A DNA stretch of 64,000 nucleotides, from assembly GCA_028819215.1 (NCBI GenBank), contig JAPPMG010000100.1, positions 62,001-126,000 of the forward strand, read 5' to 3'. The DNA comes from Bryobacterales bacterium (GTDB lineage: Bacteria; Acidobacteriota; Terriglobia; Bryobacterales; UBA6623). Below are positions 1-8,830 of this stretch, one piece after another (positions within the stretch are counted from its first letter, which is position 1; the number at the start of each line of letters is the position of its first letter). The translations under genes were made by a program, and so were the position numbers. The notes under the pieces are model-generated. The model did not search any database. It was given only the letters and a program-made list of their open reading frames with translations, and had not been told where the DNA came from.

Positions 1-180
1 AAGTGCAACCAGTCCTGAGAAGCATCAACGCAGACGCGGTCGGCAGCTGCTAGTGGAACGGACGCAAGAACGTTGTGCGGTCGGTGTGTTGGGTGGGGCC
101 ACAGCCGAGCCCGACAATCGCGTGGGGGTCGTCTTGTTCACGAATCGGGCTCGTACTTGGCTGCTATTCTTGCCCCCGTA

Positions 181-1728
181 ATGCGTTTCGCGGTTATCTG
201 CCTCGTGCTCATTCCGGGAGCCCTGCAGGCCCAGCGACCGCTGCCCGGAACCAAGCCGAACATCGTCGTCGTTCTGGCGGACGATCTCAGCTACCGGGAT
301 CTCAGTATCTGGGGACAGACCCGCTTCTCGACTCCAAACCTCGATAGGCTTGCGGCGGAGGGAGTTCGCTTCACACAAGCGTACGCCGGCGCCCCAGAAT
401 GCGCTCCTTCCCGAGGGACCCTTATGACGGGACTCCATACGGGGCACGCATCAGTTCGCGATAACCGCAGCGCCCGAGGACAGGATCATTTGGCGGACTC
501 GGACGTGACGATTTCCGAGGTGCTGAAGCGATCCGGGTATGCGACCGGCTTCTTCGGCAAGTGGGGCATTGGCCTTCCCGACACTCCGGGGACGCCAGAA
601 AAGCAGGGTTTCGACGAGGCATTCGGATTCTACGATCAGCGCCGCGCCCACACATTCTTCCCTCGCTACCTCTATCGCAATGGACGCAAGGTCGACTATC
701 CGGGGAACTTCGGTTTCGACATGGGCCACATGTACGAGGACAACCAGACACCGCCCGGATCCAGAGACTCCTCAGCCCACTACGACAGCGACGGCCGATT
801 GATTCCGCCCGGCGTGCGTGACCGCTCGCAGGCAGTCTATTCCGAGGACGTGCTCGAGGACGCAGCCATCGGCTTCGTGCGTCGCAACCGGGACCGACCG
901 TTCTTTCTCTATTTCGCGACCCAACTGCCCCACGGGCCAGTCGTGACCGATGCCCTCGGCCCATTCCTGAATCGAGCGGACTTTCCTTCGACTGCACACA
1001 AGGAGTGGGCTTCCATGGTGCTGCGGATCGACAGTTTTGCGGGCGAACTGGTTGGCCTGCTTGGAGACCTCGGGATCCGGGACCGCACTCTCGTGGTCTT
1101 CGCGTCGGACAACGGCTACTCGATGTGCGGGTATTTCGCGCGCGGGAACCAGTCCGCGAATTGGCCGGACGATCCGTTCTTTCAAAACAAGGGGCCCTTT
1201 CGGGGAGGGAAATTCTCCCTGCTGGAAGGGGGCATCCGCATCCCCTTTTTCGTGAACTGGCCCGGCGCGATCAAGGCCGGCGTGTCCAGCGTGCCCGTAT
1301 GGCTCGTCGACTTGCTTCCGACATTCGCTGAGCTGGCGGGAACCAGCCCTGTCCCACCGAATGACGGGTCCAGCCTTGTCCCGCTGTTGAGCGGCGATCC
1401 GGCGAGGTTCTCCTCAGATAGGCCACTCTATTGGGAGAACGCGAGGGAGCAGGCGATCCGAAAGGGTCCGTGGAAGGCTTACCGCCCAACTCCCGAAGAT
1501 CCGATGGAGCTGTTTCTGATCGAGGAAGACGTCAGCTGCGAGCGAGACCTTGCGGACGCATACCCAGAGGTCGTCGCCGAAATGGAGCGGATCATGCGCG
1601 AAGAGCACGTCGACCACCCTTGGTACTGGAACCCGGCAGAGACATCTGCGGACTTTCGGCGCAAGGAATCGCTCGCACGCGACCTGGGTCAGTTGCAGGT
1701 GGCCAGACAGGGCAATTCGAGCCCATGA
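181..1728 (+). CDS. Secreted sulfatase (arylsulfatase family)
   Basis: ORF 73-1728; ATG at 181 gives a signal peptide (MRFAVICLVLIPGALQAQ). PNIVVVLADD metal motif, CAPSRGTLMTG formylglycine motif (CxPSR), GKWGIG, SDNGYS. Confidence 0.93.
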   Translation: MRFAVICLVLIPGALQAQRPLPGTKPNIVVVLADDLSYRDLSIWGQTRFSTPNLDRLAAEGVRFTQAYAGAPECAPSRGTLMTGLHTGHASVRDNRSARGQDHLADSDVTISEVLKRSGYATGFFGKWGIGLPDTPGTPEKQGFDEAFGFYDQRRAHTFFPRYLYRNGRKVDYPGNFGFDMGHMYEDNQTPPGSRDSSAHYDSDGRLIPPGVRDRSQAVYSEDVLEDAAIGFVRRNRDRPFFLYFATQLPHGPVVTDALGPFLNRADFPSTAHKEWASMVLRIDSFAGELVGLLGDLGIRDRTLVVFASDNGYSMCGYFARGNQSANWPDDPFFQNKGPFRGGKFSLLEGGIRIPFFVNWPGAIKAGVSSVPVWLVDLLPTFAELAGTSPVPPNDGSSLVPLLSGDPARFSSDRPLYWENAREQAIRKGPWKAYRPTPEDPMELFLIEEDVSCERDLADAYPEVVAEMERIMREEHVDHPWYWNPAETSADFRRKESLARDLGQLQVARQGNSSP

Positions 1729-2045
1729 CCTCGTGGCTCGAGTAGATCACGGCGTGGGAGTGGCAACGCCACACACCTCCCTCCCTGAGCATGGCGCTGA
1801 GCTTGTGTGGCGGCCGCGGGTCCGTTCCCTGCTTGCCTCGGATCGTCGATCGACATAGTCCAATCAGTCTTCTCGTGCGGACGTGGCAACCTGTAGCTGT
1901 TCGGCGATGCGCCGGTCTGCTCTCGGGCCCTCCGGATGCTTGGGCCTCGTTGCCAACCGCGCGATTGCAAATCGGCTGCGGCCGCTTCCTAGGCCACACA
2001 CTGAGGAATTGGCCTTGCGGTGCCGTCAAGGTGTCTCAGAACCGT

Positions 2046-2255
2046 TCAGCCAACCGCTGTGCTTGCCGGAGATTGCTTCCGAAAAGGTCTAGTCGTTGCT
2101 GCGAGGCGACTGGTCAGGTGCTCACGAACGATCTGCCGACTCATCCGGGGACGCTCTTCGCTCCCAAGAGCTTCACGCTGTCGGGCACGAGCCGGGTCAT
2201 GGCTGGGCGCGACCGTGAAGCGCGCTCGAACTAGGACGTGGGTGTCAATGAACAT
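2046..2255 (-). pseudogene. Truncated PIN-domain (VapC-like) toxin remnant
   Basis: ATG at 2255: MFIDTHVLVRARFTVAPSHDPARARQREALGSEERPRMSRQIVREHLTS..., PIN N-terminus (MF-D-T-VLV, SRQ--RE) ending at 69 aa, about half a PIN domain. Confidence 0.6.
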
Positions 2256-2262
2256 GCTTTGC

Positions 2263-2706
2263 TCAACGCCCTCGGTCGTCGTAGAGATCCTCGCGTCGCA
2301 ACGGCAATTCGGCTGGCCAACCGCCAGGGTTGTGTGGCGGGAACACGCGGTCAAGATCGATTGCATTGCCGCCTGCAGGAGCTGGCGAAGTGTCCGGGTG
2401 AGCCTTGTCGCCGATGGTCTCCTCACGTTCGAACACCAGCGATTCGTGCTCAAGATCTACCGCAGCCGTCCTCCATCCGGCGAGTTGCCAGGCCAGCGAA
2501 TGCGCATAGCCGCGTCTGTTCCGCTGATTCGACCACCATGGTCTGTGCAGCCGCGCTGATTCTGGAAGTTTGAAACCAAGCACAGCCTCGATATCCGTGA
2601 ACGAGACCGGCCATCGCCGGTCTGGCCGCATGCGGAGACTTCGATACAGCGGGGCGTATTTCCCGCGTTCCACGACTTTGCGAAGGTGATCCTCCCCGGG
2701 CATCAC
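2263..2706 (-). CDS. DUF7662-like small-domain protein with C-terminal extension, directly upstream of the PIN remnant
   Basis: YAPLYRSL...FTDIEAVLGFKLPESARLHRPWWSNQRNRRGYAHSLAWQLAGWRTAAVDLEHESLVFER resembles the LP-SA--H--WW-N...A-AW--AGW pattern; stop codon 7 nt from the PIN ATG. Confidence 0.55.
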   Translation of the reverse strand: MMPGEDHLRKVVERGKYAPLYRSLRMRPDRRWPVSFTDIEAVLGFKLPESARLHRPWWSNQRNRRGYAHSLAWQLAGWRTAAVDLEHESLVFEREETIGDKAHPDTSPAPAGGNAIDLDRVFPPHNPGGWPAELPLRREDLYDDRGR

Positions 2707-2731
2707 ACGCTTCCAATTCTGACTGACCTAC

Positions 2732-2866
2732 TTACATTGGCACGATCGACTGGGTACGGACCGCGATCTCACTACTGTGGTCGTGCAGTCTTGGCCTAGT
2801 CCGAGGTCTCGGACTAGGCCTCGTCGGTTCCGAGACCATGTTGGTGTCGAGTAGGCACTTCGCCAG
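2732..2866 (-). pseudogene. VapC-type PIN toxin remnant
   Basis: In frame just after the Phd stop: (CTG)AKCLLDTNMVSEPTRPSPRPRTRPRLHDHSSEIAV...*, matching KYLLDTNVVSE...; no ATG/GTG start and truncated to about 44 codons. Confidence 0.65.
2793..2820. repeat. Perfect 13-bp inverted repeat, 2-nt spacer
   Basis: ggcctagtccgag-gt-ctcggactaggcc, read directly. Confidence 0.95.
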
Positions 2867-3169
2867 CTACAACGACACATCACGCCCCGCAGATTCGTCG
2901 CGCGAATCGCGGAACACCTCATCGGGGTCGATGTCGAGGTCTTCGACAGGATAGGACTCCAAGAAGTGCTCGTATGCTTCGGCGAAGTCTCGCGGCCCCG
3001 ACGCATGCCGCTCGAACTCCCGGTTGCCGATCAGTACCGCGACGGGCTGGCCGCGGCGAGTAATTCTCACCGCCCTGCCGTTCTCTGCCTCTCGAACGAG
3101 CGAAGAGAAGTTTCTTCGAGCTTCGGCGATCGAGAACTCAGACGCCTTCAAGTTGATCTTAGTGGTCAT
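2867..3169 (-). CDS. Phd/YefM-family antitoxin
   Basis: MTTKINLKASEFSIAEARRNFSSLVREAENGRAVRITRRGQPVAVLIGNREFE: canonical Phd/YefM N-terminal pattern. Confidence 0.9.
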   Translation of the reverse strand: MTTKINLKASEFSIAEARRNFSSLVREAENGRAVRITRRGQPVAVLIGNREFERHASGPRDFAEAYEHFLESYPVEDLDIDPDEVFRDSRDESAGRDVSL

Positions 3170-3272
3170 CTAGACGTACATCATCCAAGCCTCGGAGACG
3201 CTTCCAAGAATCTCCCGAGGCACCGGGTGCGACAGGTGAGCGAGCCACGACTGAGATCGGCTCGGTCTACGG

Positions 3273-4721
3273 TCACCGATCAGCCGCTTCGATCCAAGGG
3301 GGCTTGGTGATTTCCTTCCAGCCATCGACCGCTCCACCGCCGCGTCCTGGCGGCGTTCTGGCACCCTCGCCACCAGCATTAGGAGGTGGCCGGCCTCCCG
3401 GACGACCCCGCCTAGGGCCGGGAGGAGGAGTCACGTCTGGTGCGATCGTGGCTGTCCGGGGGAAACTGCGCAACTGCTCTCGCATTGCCTCGAATCTTTC
3501 CGGCTCCACTTCTGCCAGATCTTCACGCTCTTCCGGATCTTTATCTAGGCGAAAAAGATGTGCGACGCCACTGCCACCTCTGGGCAGGGGTTCAACGTAC
3601 TTCCAAGACCCGTCAATGAGCGCTACGCTGTCGAACACGCCGGCCACGTAAGGCTTGGTACGGCCCACGACCTCGCCGTTCGTGAGAGCCGGCCACATGT
3701 TGAGGCCATCTAGCTCGCCGTCTGAATCCAGATCGATCCCGGCTGCGGCAGCAATGGTCGGGAACCAGTCCGCCACAGTCATCATTTGCCCGAGAGTCTG
3801 ACCGCCCTCGATGCTGCCGGGCTTCCAAACAGCGGCGGGTACTCGAATTCCGCCTTCGAAGGCTCCACCCTTGCCTCCACGGAGCGGGGAATTGTCCGCT
3901 CCGAGGCGAATTGCGCCGCCGTTGTCGCTACACCAGACGATCAACGTGTCGTCAGTCAGCCCCTCTCGCTCCAGTGCTCCCAAGATCCCGCCGACTGCTC
4001 GATCCATCTCGCTCACCATCGCTGCATAGGTCCGGCGGCGCGGATTCTGGATCGAATCGTATGCGGACTCAGATTCAGGTGGAGCTTGCAAAGGGCCGTG
4101 CGGCGCATTGAACGCGACGTACAGGAACAGCGGTCTTGCCGTGTCGCGCTTTGAGATCGCGCGCTCGGCTGCCTTGCCAATCAGCTCGGTGGTGTAGCCT
4201 TCCTCGTTCAGCACTTCGCCATTGCGGTGCCAGTCGAGGCCGCCGTCCCAGATATGCGTCCAGTAGTCGACCGCGGGGCCCAAATGGCCGTATGACGTGT
4301 CAAAGCCGCGGTTGTAGGGGTGGTATTTGACATGCACCAGCCCCAAGTGCCATTTGCCGACGATCGCGGTTTCGTACCCGGCAGTCTTGAGCACATCCGT
4401 CAATAGCCGTTCTGTCTCCGGAAGACCGCCCATCGTCTCGATCGGGCGATCGACTCCATACCGCAGCGGGATGCGGCCTGTCAGCAATGCAGCTCTCGTC
4501 GGACTGCAAAGGGGGGTTGCGTAGTATCGGTCGAGTTGGATGCCGCGCTGGGCGATCGAGTCGATGTTCGGCGTGCGGATCTCGCTCCCGTGGTAGCCGA
4601 CGTCGTTCCAGCCAAGGTCGTCGGCCATCATGAACACCACACTGGTGGCCGACAGCGCGGGCATCGAGAACACGGCTAGGCCGATTGCGAGCTTTGTAGG
4701 AGCAGAGAGACTTGGGCGCAT
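3273..4721 (-). CDS. Secreted sulfatase (arylsulfatase A/B-like)
   Basis: MADDLGWNDVGYHG, CSPTRAALLTGR (CxPTR), GKWHLG, CSDNGG; Pro/Gly/Arg-rich C-terminal tail. Confidence 0.94.
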   Translation of the reverse strand: MRPSLSAPTKLAIGLAVFSMPALSATSVVFMMADDLGWNDVGYHGSEIRTPNIDSIAQRGIQLDRYYATPLCSPTRAALLTGRIPLRYGVDRPIETMGGLPETERLLTDVLKTAGYETAIVGKWHLGLVHVKYHPYNRGFDTSYGHLGPAVDYWTHIWDGGLDWHRNGEVLNEEGYTTELIGKAAERAISKRDTARPLFLYVAFNAPHGPLQAPPESESAYDSIQNPRRRTYAAMVSEMDRAVGGILGALEREGLTDDTLIVWCSDNGGAIRLGADNSPLRGGKGGAFEGGIRVPAAVWKPGSIEGGQTLGQMMTVADWFPTIAAAAGIDLDSDGELDGLNMWPALTNGEVVGRTKPYVAGVFDSVALIDGSWKYVEPLPRGGSGVAHLFRLDKDPEEREDLAEVEPERFEAMREQLRSFPRTATIAPDVTPPPGPRRGRPGGRPPPNAGGEGARTPPGRGGGAVDGWKEITKPPWIEAADR

Positions 4722-4731
4722 GGGTCGAGCT

Positions 4732-5592
4732 CTACTTTTCGAGGTGTTGGCGGAAAAACTCGACGGTCTTGGCCCACGCCGCCTTGGCAGCGCTCAGGTT
4801 TGCCCCGTCCCGAGCGGACTGCTGCCGAAGGAAGCCGTGTCCAGCCCCATCGAACTGGTGCGGTTCATAGAATTTCCCCAGACGTCGCATCTCGCGCATC
4901 GCGTCTGGGATGGTGGCGTTAACACGGGCGTCGTCGCCGCCGTACAAGCCGAGGACGGGGGCTTCAACGCGGCCCAGCATCGTGCGGCTCGGAGAACTGC
5001 CGTAGTAGACGACAGCCGCGTCCAAGTTCTCTTCGTTGGCCGCGAAATTGAAGCTCGTGCTCCCGCCCCAGCAGAACCCAACGCCGCCGAACCTACCGTT
5101 TGACGCCGGCAGCGATATGCCATAGCGGGCAACCGCCGACAGCCGCCTAGTCGTGTCCTCGACGCGCAGGGATCGAACCAGAGCGACCGCCTCCTGGCGA
5201 TTCGCTGGAGTGCCGCCGCCGTCTGCACCATGGCCGCTCAGCAAGTCCGGCGCGATTGCGATGAAGCCCTCTGCGGCGAATTGATCGGCCACGGCCCGGA
5301 TCCAGTCCGTCAGGCCGAAGATCTCGTGGATCACTACGACGACGGGGGCGCGGGTCGCTCGTTCGGGGTACACGATCCACGAGCGAATCGTGTCGCCCCA
5401 GCGGTTCGCGCCAGAGCGCCCTTCGCCAATGTCGATCCATTCCCCGTGGCGTGGCGAGCTGTTCAGCGCATCCAGCGCGGATTCGGCATCAGCGGGAATG
5501 GCGACCGTCTGGGCAGCGGCCGGCCCACCGAGAAGGAGAGGAACAGCCCAGCAGAGTGCCAGACAGTTGCAGAGTAGGAGTCGTGGTTTCAT
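4732..5592 (-). CDS. Dienelactone hydrolase family protein, signal peptide
   Basis: ATG at 5592 gives MKPRLLLCNCLALCWAVPLLLGGPAAAQ; VVVIHEIFGLTDWIRAVADQFAAEGFIAIAPDLLSG, GFCWGGS, YGGDDARV, GHGF. Confidence 0.88.
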   Translation of the reverse strand: MKPRLLLCNCLALCWAVPLLLGGPAAAQTVAIPADAESALDALNSSPRHGEWIDIGEGRSGANRWGDTIRSWIVYPERATRAPVVVVIHEIFGLTDWIRAVADQFAAEGFIAIAPDLLSGHGADGGGTPANRQEAVALVRSLRVEDTTRRLSAVARYGISLPASNGRFGGVGFCWGGSTSFNFAANEENLDAAVVYYGSSPSRTMLGRVEAPVLGLYGGDDARVNATIPDAMREMRRLGKFYEPHQFDGAGHGFLRQQSARDGANLSAAKAAWAKTVEFFRQHLEK

Positions 5593-5875
5593 GGCTTGCA
5601 ATCGTGATCCGCCCGGAACCCGCATGTTGGTCCATTCGGGACAGCGCGTCCAACATACAACAGGCGGGGGGCAGGATGCCAGACGCTGCGCGGGCTCCTG
5701 CCTGACCTCGTGACTTCGGCTGCACCGAACGCTTCGCCGGGGGCTAGGTCTTGCACGGACACAAGGGGTCAAAAAGTCCGCCCTGTGCTATCATTCCGTG
5801 CAGACAGCGAGCAGTGAGGCTGGGTATTCGGCCTTGACTTGCAACAAGCTTGGCGTAAGCCGAGCTGGTCCGCTT

Positions 5876-5954
5876 AGGCCCGTAGCTCAGATTTGGTTAG
5901 AGCGCTACCTTGACACGGTAGAGGTCAGCGGTTCGAGTCCGCTCGGGCCTACCA
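5876..5954 (+). tRNA. tRNA-Val (anticodon GAC), CCA encoded
   Basis: AGGCCCG/CGGGCCT acceptor, D arm GCTC...GAGC, anticodon stem CTACC/GGTAG with loop TTGACAC, T arm AGCGG-TTCGAGT-CCGCT, ACCA end. Confidence 0.95.
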
Positions 5955-5978
5955 TTGCGGCAACGGTCCTCGCCGCGA

Positions 5979-6965
5979 TCAGACTCCTGTGGTTACGGTA
6001 CCCAGGTAGTCCGAGACCGAGTCCTTGCAGGACTTTGAGGTCCAGTAGGCGTCTTCGGTGCCCCAGCTATCCATTTGGAACCAGCCTTGGAAGCCGCCCT
6101 CGTAGAGGATCGAACACAGGCCGGGGATGTCATAGACACCCTCGCCGCAGGGCAGATGCTTCGATGTGCCCGCACCGCCGTTCGGGAACGGGCGTAGCGT
6201 GGAGTCTCCGTCGCAAAACTGGACGTAGCCGACCCGGTCAACGCCAAGGTCGAGCAGCAGATCCTCGGGCCGTCCGGTCGCGCCGCCCAGCACATCGAAG
6301 TGAGACGGGTCGAAGATGACCTTGAACTCGTCCATCCCGACAGCGGCGAAGAGCTTGTGGTAGCGCTCCACGGAGTTGATGATCAACGGCGGCTCGCCTT
6401 CAATCGCTAGCACGATCCCGTGATCGACCGCATATTCGCAGACGGGCCTGACGACCCCAGCCAACCGTTCGATTACTTCATCCTCGCCTGCGTCGTCGGG
6501 CGGCCGGCCAGCGGACCACAGGCCCATGCACTCGCAGCCGAACTTGAGCGCTAGATCGACCTGTTGAGTGAGTTGGTGCGTGTATTCTGCTCGCTCCGAC
6601 GGTTCGTCAGAGACCGGATTGACGCCTCTGACCCCGGCTTGGATCGAGAACACCTGCAGATCGTAGGACTCGATCTGCTGGCGAGCGGCTTGGATCGCGT
6701 CGTCGTCTTCGGGATCGGGGTAGCCATCGCGCCAATTGCGCCAAAGCTCGATTCCGTCAAAGCCCTCGTCGCGGGCGAATTGGAGGATTTCCTCGTAGAC
6801 GTAGCGTTTGCCGTGATGGGTCTCTGACGAGCCGAAGCCGTTGAGGCCGATGGCAAGTTTCCATGGCAACGAGGCTGTCGATGGCCTAGTGGACTCTTCA
6901 AAGAGTCCTGAGCAGCCGCAACAGGCCAGCTGTGCAAGCACGGTTCTACGGGTTGGTGTCAGCAT
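5979..6965 (-). CDS. Sugar phosphate isomerase/epimerase (xylose-isomerase-like TIM barrel), exported
   Basis: N-terminal RRTVLAQLACCGCSG export/lipoprotein-like signal; GFDGIELWRNW, LAIEGEPP, VIFDPSHFDVLGG, VGYVQFCDGD. Confidence 0.82.
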   Translation of the reverse strand: MLTPTRRTVLAQLACCGCSGLFEESTRPSTASLPWKLAIGLNGFGSSETHHGKRYVYEEILQFARDEGFDGIELWRNWRDGYPDPEDDDAIQAARQQIESYDLQVFSIQAGVRGVNPVSDEPSERAEYTHQLTQQVDLALKFGCECMGLWSAGRPPDDAGEDEVIERLAGVVRPVCEYAVDHGIVLAIEGEPPLIINSVERYHKLFAAVGMDEFKVIFDPSHFDVLGGATGRPEDLLLDLGVDRVGYVQFCDGDSTLRPFPNGGAGTSKHLPCGEGVYDIPGLCSILYEGGFQGWFQMDSWGTEDAYWTSKSCKDSVSDYLGTVTTGV

Positions 6966-7244
6966 TGCGACCTATCTTGGCGGCCAACGTCAATTGGGCG
7001 CCGCTGGCCTAGCGTGCTGCGCAGGCACTTCAACACGCGCTGGTCCATGCCGAGCGTGTTGCTGAGCATGATCGCACATCCTGTCCATCCGGTCGGATCT
7101 AGTAGGTCCTCGAATACCGAATCACGTTTCGATCCATTCGATACCGCATGGAACCGGCCCTCAAGGTGGATGCGAGAACGTCCCGATCTCTCGACCGGCG
7201 CTGGGGCCACGCTCTCCCCGAAAGGTGGCTTGCGCGGGGACGCT

Positions 7245-8705
7245 CTAGTCGACAGCCGCTTCGAGGCTGCGCCGCAGAAGTTGAAGCTCCTCTCGAAGCG
7301 CACTGACTTCAGCTGAGTAGCTCGGATTCTCGTATTCGTTGCGATATTCCAGCGGATCCGACACAAGGTCGATCAGCTCCCAGATGCCATCGCCGACTTC
7401 GTGGCGGACAAGCTTGTGGCGCATCGTGCGGACGCCATAGTGAGGAGCGACATTGTGGCCTCCGGGCGGTTCGAAGTACTGGAAGTAGAACGAGTTCCGC
7501 CAGTCGGAAGGTTGCTGCCCTTCCAAGAGTGCCCGCAGGCTGCGGCCCTGCACGTCTTCAGGCACGGCGACACCGCCATAGTCGAGGATTGTGGGAGCAA
7601 GGTCGACGTTTAGCGCAAAGGCATCTGTTGCACCTCCAGCCGCGATCCTTCTTGGATATCGGATCGCGAGCGGAATCCGGAGCGATTCCTCATACGCCAG
7701 GCGCTTGTCGAACATCGAATGATCGCCGACGAACTTCCCGTTGTCAGAGGTATAGATCAAGAGAGTGTCGTTCGCGAGGTCTTCCTCCTCGAGAAAGTCC
7801 AGAAACCGCCCTACGTTTTCGTCGACCGAGACCATCACACGCTTGTAGTCCTTGACGTATTGCTGATACATCCACTCGGTGAGCTCCTCTCCTTCGAGGT
7901 TCCCGGGATCCTCTTTCGCTAGCGCTGCACCCCACGTTCGCCAGCGGGCGAGCAGGTTCGGAACCAGCCGGTTCGTGGCATTGCGGATGGGACTGGCCCG
8001 CCCGGCATAGCTGTCGTCATACGATTCCGGCCGAGGAACATTCTCATTCGCGAACAGGTCTTCGTGCTTGTTGTCGGGCACCCACTGGCCATGGGGTGCC
8101 TTGTGGTGGAGAAATAGCAGGAACGGGCGTGTCGTATCCCGGTTGCGAATCCAATCGATCGCGAAATCGGTGATGAGTGTTGAGACATAACCGGCGTGGC
8201 GCCGCTCCGTGCCCATCTCGATCATTGACGGATCCCGGTAACGCCCTTGGCCGGGAAGTACGTTCCAGTAGTCGAAACCGGTCGGCTCGCTCTTCAGGTG
8301 CCATTTGCCGATCATCGCTGTGAGGTATCCGGCTTCCCGCATTAGTTTCGGAAGCGTGGGCTGGCTTCCATCGAAGGTGTCTCGATTGCTGCGCTGCCCG
8401 TTCTTGTGACTGTATTTGCCCGTGATCAGCGTGGCGCGACTGGGCGCGCAGAGTGGATTCGTGCAGAAGCCGTTGCGGAAGATCATCCCTTCGTGCGCAA
8501 TCCGATCAAGGTTCGGCGTGGACGCGCGGTTGGACCCGTATGCCGACATCATCTGCGTGGCGTGGTCGTCGGTCATGATCACGACGACATTCGGGCGGCT
8601 GGGAGGTGTTTCACATCCCAGCCCGCCTAGGACCATCACTGCCGCGAGCAACGCTGTCGGTGCTCGGGAGTCCGCATAAAGGGAGAGCGGTATTGTCCGA
8701 CGCAT
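7245..8705 (-). CDS. Sulfatase
   Basis: RPNVVVIMTDDHATQMMSAYG, CAPSRATLITGKYSHKNG, GKWHLK, YTSDNGKFVGDHSMFDKRLAYEESLRIP. Confidence 0.94.
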   Translation of the reverse strand: MRRTIPLSLYADSRAPTALLAAVMVLGGLGCETPPSRPNVVVIMTDDHATQMMSAYGSNRASTPNLDRIAHEGMIFRNGFCTNPLCAPSRATLITGKYSHKNGQRSNRDTFDGSQPTLPKLMREAGYLTAMIGKWHLKSEPTGFDYWNVLPGQGRYRDPSMIEMGTERRHAGYVSTLITDFAIDWIRNRDTTRPFLLFLHHKAPHGQWVPDNKHEDLFANENVPRPESYDDSYAGRASPIRNATNRLVPNLLARWRTWGAALAKEDPGNLEGEELTEWMYQQYVKDYKRVMVSVDENVGRFLDFLEEEDLANDTLLIYTSDNGKFVGDHSMFDKRLAYEESLRIPLAIRYPRRIAAGGATDAFALNVDLAPTILDYGGVAVPEDVQGRSLRALLEGQQPSDWRNSFYFQYFEPPGGHNVAPHYGVRTMRHKLVRHEVGDGIWELIDLVSDPLEYRNEYENPSYSAEVSALREELQLLRRSLEAAVD

Positions 8706-8830
8706 AGCCCGCTATTTTATCGACAGTCCTTGCCCGGCGAGGGCCAGGAACGGAACTGGCTTCGTCCGTGAGAGCCCGCTAGCGCCGTAGAAGACAGCGC
8801 GACGATCCGCGAATGGGCCCCGGGACTGGA

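Noticed and set aside
1791-2234. 147-aa plus-strand ORF in the 1.7-2.2 kb gap
   Set aside because: No recognisable domain or ribosome-binding site; overlaps the opposite-strand PIN remnant.
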